A DNA stretch of 64,000 bases. Source: Mucilaginibacter sp. GTDB lineage: Bacteria > Bacteroidota > Bacteroidia > Sphingobacteriales > Sphingobacteriaceae. A program made the translations under genes and the position numbers. Below, in pieces: positions 1-8,413 of the stretch; position 1 is the first letter of the stretch, and each line of letters starts with the position of its first letter. A model generated the notes under the pieces. It saw nothing but the letters and a program-made list of their open reading frames with translations, was not told the DNA's origin and made no database searches. The DNA lies in assembly GCA_030445275.1 (NCBI GenBank), contig JAUCSE010000102.1, positions 1 through 64,000 on the forward strand, given 5' to 3'.

Positions 1-64
1 TTACCGCTGTTAACTTTTTCCACAAAAATCATAGTTATTAACAAAGAAAAAGAAGCAAAAAGAA

Positions 65-106
65 AGCTTCAACAATAATAACAACCTATATTATTTTGTT
101 GAAGCT
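65..106. repeat. 11-bp inverted repeat (hairpin) upstream of the TetR gene
   Basis: AGCTTCAACAA (65-75) and TTGTTGAAGCT (96-106) are perfect inverted arms around an AT-rich 20-nt loop. It could be a hairpin in the leader of a leftward gene just off the window, or a protein-binding site. There is no U-run on either side, so it is not a convincing terminator. Confidence 0.45.
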
Positions 107-156
107 AATCTAAAGGAAATGACAGCCAGTTTAGTTTTCTAATTATAATATCAAAA

Positions 157-174
157 TACCAATTGGTACATTTG
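157..174 (+). promoter_or_regulatory. Palindromic operator overlapping a -7 box for the TetR gene
   Basis: TACCAATTGGTA (157-168) is a perfect 12-bp palindrome whose last two bases begin TACATTTG (167-174), an exact match to the Bacteroidota -7 consensus TAnnTTTG. Only 4 nt separate the box from the ATG at 179. Autorepression by the TetR protein is inferred from position. The predicted transcription start falls at or beside the start codon, so the mRNA may be leaderless. No clean -33 element was seen. Confidence 0.55.
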
Positions 175-178
175 CATT

Positions 179-781
179 ATGGAAAACGAATTATCAAAAG
201 CCGAAAGAACCCGCCAGTTTATTGTAGAAACTACGGCGGGCATCTTTAATAAAAAAGGCTATGCTGGCACCTCGTTATCTGATTTAACCGAGGCTACTGG
301 TCTTACCAAGGGCAGTATATACGGTAATTTTAAAAATAAGGAAGAAGTTGCCGTAGCCGCGTTTGAATATAATACGTCAAAAGTACGTAAACAGGTAGCT
401 CAACTGATCAAAAATGCCCCTACCTATCACGAAAAGCTGATGGTTTACGCCAAAGTTTATCACAGTTTTACCACGGTAACCTTTCCCGAAGGTGGATGCC
501 CTATCCTAAACACTGCTGTTGATGCCGACGATACCAACCCGGTATTAAAAGAAAAAGCAGCCCAGGTAATTTTGAGGTGGAAAAAAAACATTGAGGAGCT
601 AATAAATACCGGGATTGAAGCCGGCGAATTGAAGGTTGGTATTAATACGGAAAGAACCGCCCTGTCCATGATCGCGTTGATTGAAGGCGGTATCATGATA
701 GCCAAAGTAACTAACACCCCCACCAGTTTAGACATGGTATTAAAAACGGTACACACAATTATAACGGAACTTGAAGCCTAA
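179..781 (+). CDS. TetR/AcrR family transcriptional regulator
   Basis: This 200-residue protein has the usual TetR length. Residues about 10-56 form the N-terminal helix-turn-helix (ADIFNKKGYAGTSL-like region, then LTKGSIYGNFKNKEE), which matches the TetR DNA-recognition pattern 'G.T.GS.Y..F..KE'. The rest is helical and fits a ligand-binding and dimerisation domain. A Cys at the 'GGCPILN' segment is common in the AcrR/YxaF-like group, which sense small organic compounds; the ligand here is unknown. A perfect palindrome over its own -7 box suggests autoregulation. No efflux or enzyme gene sits right beside it in this window; the target may lie leftward, off the edge. Confidence 0.9.
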   Translation: MENELSKAERTRQFIVETTAGIFNKKGYAGTSLSDLTEATGLTKGSIYGNFKNKEEVAVAAFEYNTSKVRKQVAQLIKNAPTYHEKLMVYAKVYHSFTTVTFPEGGCPILNTAVDADDTNPVLKEKAAQVILRWKKNIEELINTGIEAGELKVGINTERTALSMIALIEGGIMIAKVTNTPTSLDMVLKTVHTIITELEA

Positions 782-866
782 AATGTAACTCAATTATTAC
801 AGCAATATGTTTAATGGTAAAAACAAAAGTTGTTGACCAAACGTTGTTACAGGTACCAATTTAATA

Positions 867-1274
867 ATGTACCATATGCCTAAAAAAATTTTAATCCTTG
901 ATGATAGCGAGGATATACTTGAAGTGATGAAAGATGCACTCGAGATGGAGGGTTATGAAGTTATGGTGCTCAGTTTTACCGATGATATATGTAAGGCAAC
1001 TATCAATTATAACGCCGACATGGTAATACTGGACTACATATTATTTGGCATTAATGGCGGCGAACTTTGCCATATGCTAAAAACTACGCCCGAAACGGCA
1101 CATATTCCAGTGATCATGGTATCCGCATATCCACGGGTGCTGGAGTCGCTGGGCAATTACGGATCCGATGCCTTTTTAGCCAAGCCGTTTAACCTCACTG
1201 ATATTAGCGATACCATAAAAAGTTGTTTTTTAAAAGCCGGCTATGATGTTGAACATGCTGGTTATGGTTTTTAA
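867..1274 (+). CDS. Single-domain response regulator (CheY-like receiver)
   Basis: The 135-residue protein is one receiver domain with no output domain. The acidic pair is D12-D13 (ILDDSED), the phospho-acceptor is D56 (VILDYILFG), the switch Ser is S86 (MVSAYP) and the conserved Lys is K106 (AKPF). A second in-frame ATG at 876 gives MPKKILILDDSED, the more typical start, so the first three residues are uncertain. No histidine kinase is adjacent, so it is probably an orphan phosphorelay partner. The downstream intergenic region carries an inverted-repeat element rather than a linked gene. Confidence 0.9.
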   Translation: MYHMPKKILILDDSEDILEVMKDALEMEGYEVMVLSFTDDICKATINYNADMVILDYILFGINGGELCHMLKTTPETAHIPVIMVSAYPRVLESLGNYGSDAFLAKPFNLTDISDTIKSCFLKAGYDVEHAGYGF

Positions 1275-1299
1275 ACACTTTTAATTAATACCCAACAGT

Positions 1300-1372
1300 C
1301 TGTCATGCTGAGCCTGTCGAAGCATGGTGGGTAAGCCTCTGCGCACGCCCCTTGACAAGCTCAGGGTGACAG
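1300..1372. repeat. Intergenic inverted-repeat element, family A
   Basis: The left arm begins CTGTCATGCTGAGCCTGTCG and the right arm ends AGCTCAGGGTGACAG, giving an imperfect hairpin of about 73 nt. The whole element recurs in inverted orientation at 55003-55075, including the interior GGTGGG..GCCTCT.CGCACG. This looks like a dispersed non-coding REP/MITE-like repeat. A 72-codon ORF that crosses it is not credible. Confidence 0.75.
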
Positions 1373-1399
1373 CCTCCTTTTTTATTTTATCCTTTCCAC

Positions 1400-1436
1400 T
1401 TGAGCTACCCAACAAAGTAAAGTTGAGCTACTCAAC
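1400..1436. promoter_or_regulatory. Two tandem TTGAG-N3-CTCAA-type dyads upstream of the SDR gene
   Basis: TTGAGCTACCCAACAAA (1400-1416) and GTTGAGCTACTCAACAAA (1422-1439) are near-copies 23 bp apart. The second has perfect GTTGAG/CTCAAC arms around CTA. They lie about 60-95 bp before the SDR start at 1496, so they are candidate operator sites. The AraC-type regulator encoded right after the SDR is the obvious suspect, but that is inference. Confidence 0.45.
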
Positions 1437-1495
1437 AAACCTCCAGGCTCCCATTTACCCTCACCTTTGTTTTGTAAATAAACGAAACAGAAAAA

Positions 1496-2308
1496 ATGAA
1501 AAAGGTCATATTAATAACCGGAGCATCAGCCGGTATGGGTAAGGAAATGGCAAGGCATTTATTACAAGACGGACATACGGTTTACGGCGCTGCCCGCCGG
1601 ATTGATAAAATGCAGGATATAGAACAACTTGGTGTAAAGGTTTTGGCCATGGATGTAACTGATGAGGCATCAATGGTAGCTGGTGTTGAAGCTATTATTA
1701 AATACGAGGGTCGCATTGATGTTCTGATTAACAATGCCGGCTTTGGCTCATATGGCGCCATTGAGGATGTACCTATCAGCGACGCACGTTACCAGCTGGA
1801 AGTAAATGTATTTGGCGCGGCCCGATTAACACAACTGGTTTTACCACACATGCGCAGGCTGCATTATGGCAAGATCATCAACATATCATCTATCGGCGGT
1901 AAATTCGCGGCAGCGCTTGGCGGCTGGTATCATGCCAGTAAATTTGCGCTGGAAGCACTGAGTGATAGTCTGCGCAACGAGGTAAAGCAGTTTGGTATTG
2001 ATGTAGTGGTTATTGAACCAGGTGGTATAAAATCTGAATGGAGCGAAATAGCCATGGATAGCCTGCTGAAAACTTCGGGCAATACAGCCTACCAAACCCT
2101 GGCCAAACAATTTGCAGGCATAGCGGTAAAAGCAAATGCGAAAAACGCCGATCCCATAGTTATTGTAAACCTCATCAGGAAAGCCATCGAAGCAAAAACT
2201 CCAAAAACACGCTATCATGGTGGTTATATGGCTGGGCTGGGGCTTTTCATGCGGAAAATACTGCCCGACCGTACATTTGATAAAATGCTGTTGAGCCAAT
2301 TAAAGTAA
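1496..2308 (+). CDS. Short-chain dehydrogenase/reductase (classical SDR)
   Basis: This 270-residue NAD(P)-dependent oxidoreductase has the Rossmann motif TGASAGMG near residue 8, NNAG (residues about 80-83, INNAGFGSYG), the catalytic Ser in ISSIGG and the active-site YHASK. The AARR segment at the end of beta-2 favours NADP(H). The best overall resemblance is to the SDR group annotated as 'oxidoreductase / retinol dehydrogenase-like' in Bacteroidota; its substrate cannot be read from sequence. An AraC regulator starts 27 bp downstream on the same strand, suggesting a two-gene unit. Tandem dyads in its upstream region may control it. Confidence 0.9.
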   Translation: MKKVILITGASAGMGKEMARHLLQDGHTVYGAARRIDKMQDIEQLGVKVLAMDVTDEASMVAGVEAIIKYEGRIDVLINNAGFGSYGAIEDVPISDARYQLEVNVFGAARLTQLVLPHMRRLHYGKIINISSIGGKFAAALGGWYHASKFALEALSDSLRNEVKQFGIDVVVIEPGGIKSEWSEIAMDSLLKTSGNTAYQTLAKQFAGIAVKANAKNADPIVIVNLIRKAIEAKTPKTRYHGGYMAGLGLFMRKILPDRTFDKMLLSQLK

Positions 2309-2335
2309 TCAGTATATTTAAAATGCCGATAAGAG

Positions 2336-3139
2336 ATGGAAGACAAAAGCCACGTCCTGTTCAATAACCTGCTGTACTCCTGTGTTGACCATAAACAACG
2401 GAGCAATGAATCATTTGTACCTGAACACGCACTTGGGTATATCACAGCAGGTGAAGCTCACTGGAAAACGAATGATGGTATTAAGATTTTTGGAGCGGGT
2501 ACCGTAGGGCTCGTCCGAAGGAATCAATTAGTGAAATCAGAGAAAGTTCCTCCACCCGGAGGTGAATTTAAATCGATCAGTATATTACTTGATCAGGCAT
2601 TTTTACGCAGGTATAGCGCCGAATATAAGCTTAGTCCGGCCAAAAACTATACTGGCGATTCTATATGTATATTACAGCCTAATCCTTTCATCAAGGGATA
2701 TTTTGATTCGCTGATTCCTTATTTTGAAAGTGATCAGAGAGTTTCAGACACTATGGTCGAGTTAAAAACCCGCGAAATCATTGAATTGCTGCTCAGTGCA
2801 GATCCAACGTTTTATGATTTTCTTTTTGACTTCAGTGAGCCTTATAAAATTGATCTGGAAGCTTACATGAACAAGAATTTTATGTTTAATGTACCCGCGG
2901 CACAATTTGCCAAGCTTACGGGCCGTAGCCTGGCCAGCTTTAAGCGCGACTTTGAAAAAATATTCCGCATTTCGCCGGGGCAATGGCTGCAGCAAAAACG
3001 GCTTTCAGAAGCATACTACCTCATCAGAGAGAAAGGTCAGAAACCATCAGAAGTGTACCTGGATGTAGGTTTCGAAAACCTATCACATTTTTCGTATACA
3101 TTTAAAAAAATGTTTGGGATGGGGCCATCAAGGGTTTAA
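2336..3139 (+). CDS. AraC family transcriptional regulator
   Basis: The 267-residue protein has an N-terminal sensor region with no signal or membrane segment, and a C-terminal double helix-turn-helix at about residues 165-265. Recognisable AraC features are 'FAKLTGRSLASFKRDFEKIF' around the first HTH and 'VGFENLSHFSYTFKKMFG' in the second. The sensor half resembles the ExsA-like/cupin-type AraC regulators often linked to oxidoreductase genes. Its position right after an SDR gene suggests it regulates that gene and itself. Confidence 0.88.
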   Translation: MEDKSHVLFNNLLYSCVDHKQRSNESFVPEHALGYITAGEAHWKTNDGIKIFGAGTVGLVRRNQLVKSEKVPPPGGEFKSISILLDQAFLRRYSAEYKLSPAKNYTGDSICILQPNPFIKGYFDSLIPYFESDQRVSDTMVELKTREIIELLLSADPTFYDFLFDFSEPYKIDLEAYMNKNFMFNVPAAQFAKLTGRSLASFKRDFEKIFRISPGQWLQQKRLSEAYYLIREKGQKPSEVYLDVGFENLSHFSYTFKKMFGMGPSRV

Positions 3140-3226
3140 TTCGGACAAATATTATCTTTTAATTGTACTATTTCTTTATTTGTTTTGATAGATTTATCCT
3201 GTATACCGATAAGAATCTAAACAAAC

Positions 3227-3868
3227 ATGTACGAAATAAAAGAAACAGGTGGAGCCAAAATTGGAATGGCACATGCTTCCTGGCCTTTTGCCACATTAAA
3301 GGTTACCCGCGATAAACTGGAACTGAACGCATCCATTATTGGTAATTTACAGTTCAGACCTACAGATGTTATCTCTATCGAGCCTTGTGGTCAGATTTTT
3401 AAAAATGGTATAAAGATCAATCATCTGGTTAAAGCGTATAATTCACAAGTAATCTTTACAACTTCAAACCCCGGAGGGCTGATACACCAAATTGAGCAAA
3501 CTGGTTTTTTAAGCAATAAAGATCCATTACCCGCACATCTTGATATGGAGATCATTGCAGCCCAATCAAAAGGAGGGTTTCCGATCAAAACACCGGTCGC
3601 TATTGCCATAGTAATTATCTGGAATATTTTGATCTTATCAAATTTCTTTCCTTTTTTTAAAGCAGGTGCCAAAGGTTTTCCTTTTTTAGGAGCACAATTA
3701 GCTTTAGGATTTATACTGATGCTTTCTGTAGCGCTTATAGTGTCAGAACCTGTTAGAAATATAGTGCTAAAAGAGGGCCGTACCCTTAAGGATATTAAAA
3801 CATTCGTGTATTTTCTAATGTTTCTTTCTGCAATTATGCTTATCTGTTTTTCTATAATTCCTCATTAA
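3227..3868 (+). CDS. Hypothetical membrane protein with N-terminal soluble domain
   Basis: I do not recognise this 213-residue protein. The first 110 residues are soluble and beta-rich (LKVTRDKLELNASIIGN, then VISIEPCGQIF), reminiscent of small PH-like membrane-anchored domains; this is a weak resemblance only. Three hydrophobic segments follow, at about 120-141, 148-169 and 187-210. It has no signal peptide, so the N-terminal domain is likely cytosolic. It stands alone between the AraC gene and another small membrane protein gene. Confidence 0.7.
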   Translation: MYEIKETGGAKIGMAHASWPFATLKVTRDKLELNASIIGNLQFRPTDVISIEPCGQIFKNGIKINHLVKAYNSQVIFTTSNPGGLIHQIEQTGFLSNKDPLPAHLDMEIIAAQSKGGFPIKTPVAIAIVIIWNILILSNFFPFFKAGAKGFPFLGAQLALGFILMLSVALIVSEPVRNIVLKEGRTLKDIKTFVYFLMFLSAIMLICFSIIPH

Positions 3869-3989
3869 TATCAATCTAATCCGCAGGCAATAGTATCAAT
3901 AGTATATTCCATTTTCAGATATAGCTTTGTTTTTCAGTTTGTTTTAGATAATTTTATACAGGCTTATAGCCAATAAAACCTGAAAAACC

Positions 3990-4406
3990 ATGAACTGGCA
4001 ACTCTTATTTAAGCTTTCCTTATTTGGTTTGGCAATGGGCATTGCTACCGCGTTTTTTATTCCCAGCAATATTGAAGGAATTTTTTGGCTGGTTATTTTT
4101 ATTATCTCGGCATACTTTATTGCTAAATACTGTACCCGGATGTATTTTACCAATGGTTTTTGCCTAAGCCTGCTCAATTGCGTGTGGATTATAGCTGCTC
4201 ATCTTGTGTTTTATGATAATTATGCAAAAGAACACACCAAAGAAGTAAGTATGTATAATGATAATCCCTATAAAATATCTCCACAAATTGCCCTGACCAT
4301 CATTGGTATAGTAATTGGCGTTTTCTCGGGTTTGGTGCAGGGTCTTTTTGCGTTTATTGCTTCAAAATTTATCTTGAGCAATAAGGGTGCCCCCTTTCAG
4401 GATTAA
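3990..4406 (+). CDS. Hypothetical small integral membrane protein
   Basis: This 138-residue protein has four predicted hydrophobic segments (about 5-25, 30-48, 56-74 and 97-125), with a polar loop (YAKEHTKEVSMYNDNPYK) before the last one. No family was recognised. The stop at 4406 is 6 bp from the start of the next gene, so the two are probably co-transcribed. It may be a cytoplasmic-membrane accessory protein, but nothing in the sequence gives a function. Confidence 0.65.
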   Translation: MNWQLLFKLSLFGLAMGIATAFFIPSNIEGIFWLVIFIISAYFIAKYCTRMYFTNGFCLSLLNCVWIIAAHLVFYDNYAKEHTKEVSMYNDNPYKISPQIALTIIGIVIGVFSGLVQGLFAFIASKFILSNKGAPFQD

Positions 4407-4412
4407 CCACTC

Positions 4413-4781
4413 ATGTTAACCCAGCTTGATAACTTTTATCTGCAGAAAGATGAACCTGCAAGAAGCTGCCTGTTAGCATTGCGGGATATCATTTTAAAAC
4501 AGGATAAAGATGTATCAACAGCCTGGAAGTATGGGATGCCATTTTTTTGCTATAAGGGTAAAATGTTTTGCTATTTGTGGATACATAAAAAACTTGGCCA
4601 ACCCTATTTAGGTATTGTAGAAGGGCAAAGATTTGACCATCCTGACCTCATCATCGAAAAACGCTCTCGCATGAAGATCATGCTTTTTGAAGCCGACAAA
4701 GATCTTCCCGTTAAAACTATACAGGCCATTTTAAAACAAGCCATTGACCTGTATAAAACCGGTGCAATAAAAATTGCCTGA
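4413..4781 (+). CDS. DUF1801 domain-containing protein
   Basis: This 122-residue cytosolic protein belongs to the DUF1801 (YdhG/YjbR-like fold) group. Diagnostic features are an N-terminal helix (LLALRDIILKQ), the segment 'AWKYGMPFFCYKGKMFCYL' and a C-terminal helix ending in LYKTG. Members are small alpha/beta proteins with no settled biochemical role; some have been proposed to chaperone iron or act in frataxin-like functions, which is unproven for this one. It starts 6 bp after the preceding membrane-protein gene. Confidence 0.8.
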   Translation: MLTQLDNFYLQKDEPARSCLLALRDIILKQDKDVSTAWKYGMPFFCYKGKMFCYLWIHKKLGQPYLGIVEGQRFDHPDLIIEKRSRMKIMLFEADKDLPVKTIQAILKQAIDLYKTGAIKIA

Positions 4782-4838
4782 TTCACCCCCTATGTTTTAG
4801 CCCAGTATACAGTTTTAAATATCTTTGTAAAAATTATT

Positions 4839-4846
4839 TATTTTTG
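4839..4846 (+). promoter_or_regulatory. -7 box TATTTTTG for the LysE-family gene
   Basis: TATTTTTG matches TAnnTTTG and ends 5 nt before the ATG at 4852. That spacing would place the transcript start at or next to the start codon (candidate leaderless mRNA). No -33 TTG at the usual 19-21 bp distance is evident. Confidence 0.45.
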
Positions 4847-4851
4847 AAGAT

Positions 4852-5478
4852 ATGGGCATCACAAACTTTCCGGAATTTTTCATTGCCGCTTTTTTATTTA
4901 TTATGTCCCCTGGAATTGATACCATCTTTATTCTAAATAAATCTATTACCCAGGGCAGAAAATCGGGCATTTATGCTACGCTGGGCATTACAACCGGGGT
5001 ATTGGTACATACTACATTGGCTGCATTTGGCTTATCGCTGATATTATCGCAATCGGCTATGGCATTTAGTATTGTTAAATACCTGGGGGCCGCATACCTG
5101 ATTTATCTGGGTATAACCAAGCTATTCTCAAAAGAAAATATTATAAAACAAAAGGAAACTGAACAATTGGTTTCTATTAAAAAGACTTACATTTCTGCTG
5201 TATTTACCAATACACTGAATCCAAAAGTCGCGATATTCTTTTTGGCCTTTTTCCCACAGTTTATACAACCAGCTTATATTCATAGTGCTAAGCCTTTTAT
5301 TATACTCGGGCTTACCTATGCGGCTACAGGCCTGTTATGGTTAATGTTGTTAACTTTTTTCGCAGGTACATTCTCAGCCAAAATAAGAGCTAACCCGATG
5401 ATCGCTACCTGGTTAAATAAGTTTTCAGCAGTGGTTTTTATATTGATGGGGGTTAAGATAGCGCTTACAAAAAAGTAG
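4852..5478 (+). CDS. LysE/RhtB family amino-acid exporter
   Basis: This 208-residue polytopic inner-membrane protein has the LysE signature near the N-terminus (MSPGIDTIFILNKSITQGRK) followed by the glycine-rich second helix 'GITTGVLVHTTLAAFG' and the 'YLGAAYLIYLGITKL' helix typical of RhtB. About six membrane segments are visible. The mid-protein 'FTNTLNPKVAIFFLAFFPQF' is also characteristic. Members export amino acids such as homoserine, threonine or leucine; the substrate here is unknown. It is a single-gene unit ended by a strong hairpin. Confidence 0.9.
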   Translation: MGITNFPEFFIAAFLFIMSPGIDTIFILNKSITQGRKSGIYATLGITTGVLVHTTLAAFGLSLILSQSAMAFSIVKYLGAAYLIYLGITKLFSKENIIKQKETEQLVSIKKTYISAVFTNTLNPKVAIFFLAFFPQFIQPAYIHSAKPFIILGLTYAATGLLWLMLLTFFAGTFSAKIRANPMIATWLNKFSAVVFILMGVKIALTKK

Positions 5479-5517
5479 TTTATAAATACTAACTTTTAAC
5501 TTTCATTAAATCCTGTT

Positions 5518-5564
5518 CAGTAAAAAGGGGAAATAGACCAATGTTCTATTTCCCCTTTTTACTG
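5518..5564. terminator. Bidirectional intrinsic terminator, 20-bp perfect stem
   Basis: CAGTAAAAAGGGGAAATAGA (5518-5537) is exactly complementary to 5545-5564, with a 7-nt loop. The A-run on one side and T-run on the other make it work for both strands. It lies between the convergent LysE gene and the barrel-protein gene. Confidence 0.9.
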
Positions 5565-5587
5565 TTTGTACAAACATGGAAGTGTAC

Positions 5588-8161
5588 CTATATTCTGAAA
5601 TTAAGTGATATGTAAGGATACCAGCCCTCATTTGAATGTCCTGCCAAGACCTGTACAATAGTTAAACTAGCCGGACAAAAATATAAACCACCACCAGTTC
5701 CTGTGTGCCATTTATCAGAGTGTTCATCTTTTATCCATACCCTGCCCACATCATAAAATCCGGATAAACCCAATTCACCGGGTAATATATAGCTGGCTAT
5801 CTTGGCTAATTTTACCCTACCCTGCAAGTTATTGAACATCATATCTTGTCCGGCGAAACGGTTTTGAAGATACCCCAGCAGGTTACCCTGGCCTCCCAGG
5901 AACATAGACTGATAAAACGCCGGATCGCCGATACTTATACCACCACCAACACGGTCTGAAAGAACGATGCTACCCGAAGAGTTGAGCCTTTGATAATAAG
6001 TAAACTCAGGTTTTATCTGCATAAATGATTTGGAATAAGTATTTAGTCCGGTATAACCCTGCACCACTACATTAAAATAAAATCCCCTGGTGGGCAATAT
6101 GTTATTATTACGACGGTTGCTAATGTAATTAAGGATAAGCCCTACGTGCACTTTGTCCTTATTTAATGTACTGCTATCATAGGAGTTAATAAGCGATGTT
6201 TGATTAACGAACCTACCTGCATTATCAGCCAAATTCATGTGGTAAAACTGTAGTGAAGGACCAACACTCACTGTACTACCCTTGCCCGTATGCCAGCGCA
6301 GGGCCGGATCAAACTGATAGGTATCAAAACGGGTGCGGTAATATCGGCGATAACCGGCGAACTTTAAAAGCTGCGTTTCGTTACCACGGCCAAAAAAGTT
6401 CATGGTATTGTCAGGGGCCTGTATATTTGCCTGCATTGTAAAATCAGCCTTACCTATAGCCTGTATCCACTCACCATCATATTTAATCCGGAATGCATCA
6501 GTAGCAAAGGAGCGGGTGACCATTACCTGTTGCATGGTAGAGTATGGCAGTTTTCTGAAACCATCCTTCCCGATGTATTTAAAGCCCAAACCTAACAAAA
6601 AACCATCATCCCTATTGAGAGCCGCTGTAGCCAGTGGCATCCATACATTGTATAAATTGGTAGGCAGGAATCTGTTATTGGTTGTATCATTTGATAAATG
6701 CTTGCTCAAACGGTTTACATTACCTGTAAAACGGGTGCTATCCTTAGGACCATAAACCTGTACTCTGTTGTTTGATTGTTTAACATCAAAGGTTTTATTA
6801 CCTGCGCTATCAATAATTCTCAGTTTAATAGGCGATGAGCTGTTATTAATTACGATATGATCGTCGCCAGCTGCGGTATATAATCTTATTTCCTGTGTAA
6901 TATCCGGCTGATAGGTCATATCCATCAGCGTACCTTTGGATTGCCCTGACTTATTCAGTTTCTCAACCTCAACCCGCATACCTTTATTAGGAGCATCGCT
7001 AATCGTGATCTGCTCATTTCTATCAGTGGTATGAATATCTATTATCTTATTGATAAAATAGTAATATCGTGACATGGCAGCAGGAATATTATCACGACGT
7101 TGTTTTAATATGGCCAGCAGTTCCTTGTGGCGTATATCATATGTTCCCTTGGGCAGGCGTTTTAAACCAGCCTCCAATACCTCATCTGTTTCGGCCTTTG
7201 CAAAATCATTGGCTATCTTCATCCATTGATCATAGCTCATTTGTGCATCCGGAAATTGCCTCATAAACCTTGTTTTAAACAAGGAATACTTTACCCTACC
7301 AAGATCGCCTATAAAATTTCCCAGTAATGGATCAACCCAGGGAAGTGCCGCTATTGTTGGAAACACGCCTTGGTTAACGTGAAACACCTGATCGCGATCG
7401 CGGGGAACGGCCTCATAGCTTTTACCCTTATCTCCTTTGGTTACTCCCCAGCGCCACTGATCTTCATGACGGTCCCAGTCGCCTATCAGCAGATCAAGCA
7501 TCCTGGCACGTAAAAATCCCTCACCATCAAACCGGTTATTATAATCTTCTATTAATTCACCCTCTGTTTTAAGCGTATTATCAGATTTACCAGTAGGCTC
7601 ACGCTCTTCCAGTAAGCATATCATACCTGTAAACACTTTGCTATATTCGCCTAATGCAGGATCGGCGGCTACAACACCAATAACCGGGTTGGCATGTGGT
7701 ACCCCGGCAGCGTCAGCCAATGGCGGAACGATCAGGGCTGAGTAAGGGTGCTGCCCGCTAAACTCATCATCTATCCAGTCAACCGCAAATGTACCCTGTA
7801 GGCCTTCAGGCAATAGCTTATCTGGCACTTTCTCTACACTACGCAGTACCCATTCCCTGCCGGTTTTATCTTCCAGCCGCAATGATTTGGATTGCATGCC
7901 ACCACCCTGTTTTAAAGTTGTTAAGCCACCATTTACCTCTGATAGCTTAATTATTGGCAGCTTTACCGGTGCTGCCCATTCTTTACGGAAGTTTTCGCCA
8001 AATAACCAGCGGTGTACGCCGGTAACATTATTATAAGATGGATGTACTTTAACAACAGTGCTATCCGGAAATTTTTGCCAGGATGCCGGTTCAATTTTTT
8101 GAGCATAACCATATAAAGACCCCAATAAAAGGGGCAACAGCGCTGTTATTTTATTTTTCAT
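5588..8161 (-). CDS. Outer-membrane Omp85/BamA-type barrel protein with FAM20/HipA-like kinase motifs
   Basis: I start this at the ATG at 8161 (857 residues), which gives a normal signal peptide ending GSLYGYAQ; an upstream TTG adds 7 residues. The C-terminal 330 residues are a beta barrel with the Omp85/D15 hallmarks 'LPTRGFYF' and 'FLGGQGNLLGYLQNRFAGQ' and a terminal aromatic-rich strand. The middle holds GGGMQSK, a lysine in VLRSVEK (about K111), 'LLIGDWDRHEDQW' (about D230) and 'VPRDRDQVF' (about D255). These follow the order of glycine loop, beta-3 lysine, catalytic DRH and metal-binding Asp in FAM20-type kinases. Family knowledge: Bacteroidota have related proteins with an N-terminal metallophosphoesterase; this one lacks it. 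The kinase assignment is inference, the barrel is clear. Confidence 0.8.
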   Translation of the reverse strand: MKNKITALLPLLLGSLYGYAQKIEPASWQKFPDSTVVKVHPSYNNVTGVHRWLFGENFRKEWAAPVKLPIIKLSEVNGGLTTLKQGGGMQSKSLRLEDKTGREWVLRSVEKVPDKLLPEGLQGTFAVDWIDDEFSGQHPYSALIVPPLADAAGVPHANPVIGVVAADPALGEYSKVFTGMICLLEEREPTGKSDNTLKTEGELIEDYNNRFDGEGFLRARMLDLLIGDWDRHEDQWRWGVTKGDKGKSYEAVPRDRDQVFHVNQGVFPTIAALPWVDPLLGNFIGDLGRVKYSLFKTRFMRQFPDAQMSYDQWMKIANDFAKAETDEVLEAGLKRLPKGTYDIRHKELLAILKQRRDNIPAAMSRYYYFINKIIDIHTTDRNEQITISDAPNKGMRVEVEKLNKSGQSKGTLMDMTYQPDITQEIRLYTAAGDDHIVINNSSSPIKLRIIDSAGNKTFDVKQSNNRVQVYGPKDSTRFTGNVNRLSKHLSNDTTNNRFLPTNLYNVWMPLATAALNRDDGFLLGLGFKYIGKDGFRKLPYSTMQQVMVTRSFATDAFRIKYDGEWIQAIGKADFTMQANIQAPDNTMNFFGRGNETQLLKFAGYRRYYRTRFDTYQFDPALRWHTGKGSTVSVGPSLQFYHMNLADNAGRFVNQTSLINSYDSSTLNKDKVHVGLILNYISNRRNNNILPTRGFYFNVVVQGYTGLNTYSKSFMQIKPEFTYYQRLNSSGSIVLSDRVGGGISIGDPAFYQSMFLGGQGNLLGYLQNRFAGQDMMFNNLQGRVKLAKIASYILPGELGLSGFYDVGRVWIKDEHSDKWHTGTGGGLYFCPASLTIVQVLAGHSNEGWYPYISLNFRI

Positions 8162-8321
8162 AGTCAATTCAAATATAAGCAAGCATTATTTATATTGATA
8201 TAGAGAATTTTTAATAATCAGCAGGATAGAAAATAATAATACAGCTAAATTTAATAAAATATGGTTGTTTTATTTTGTTGATCAATAATTTATCATTTAA
8301 ATTAAAGTTGCCTACTTAAAA

Positions 8322-8354
8322 AAAATGATCTGATGTTTTACACCAGACCATTTT
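8322..8354 (-). terminator. Intrinsic terminator after the DoxX-like gene
   Basis: In the minus-strand RNA the arms 8354-8340 and 8336-8322 pair over 15 bp using G-U wobbles, with a 3-nt loop, and are followed by a run of U. On the plus strand the same bases give A-C mismatches, so the element is directional for the leftward redox operon. Confidence 0.75.
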
Positions 8355-8413
8355 GTATACTATAATAACTCCTTTTATTGGAAGTTAATCCGCAATCATC
8401 TACGTCGTAACCT

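Noticed and set aside
1..32. Possible start of a leftward gene (ATG at 32, frame open to the window edge)
   Set aside because: Only ten codons (MIFVEKVNSG) are visible, too few to support a gene, although a divergent gene from the TetR regulator would be natural.
1324..1542. 72-codon plus-strand ORF before the SDR gene
   Set aside because: It runs through the family-A repeat and the SDR promoter and overlaps the SDR start; no coding character.
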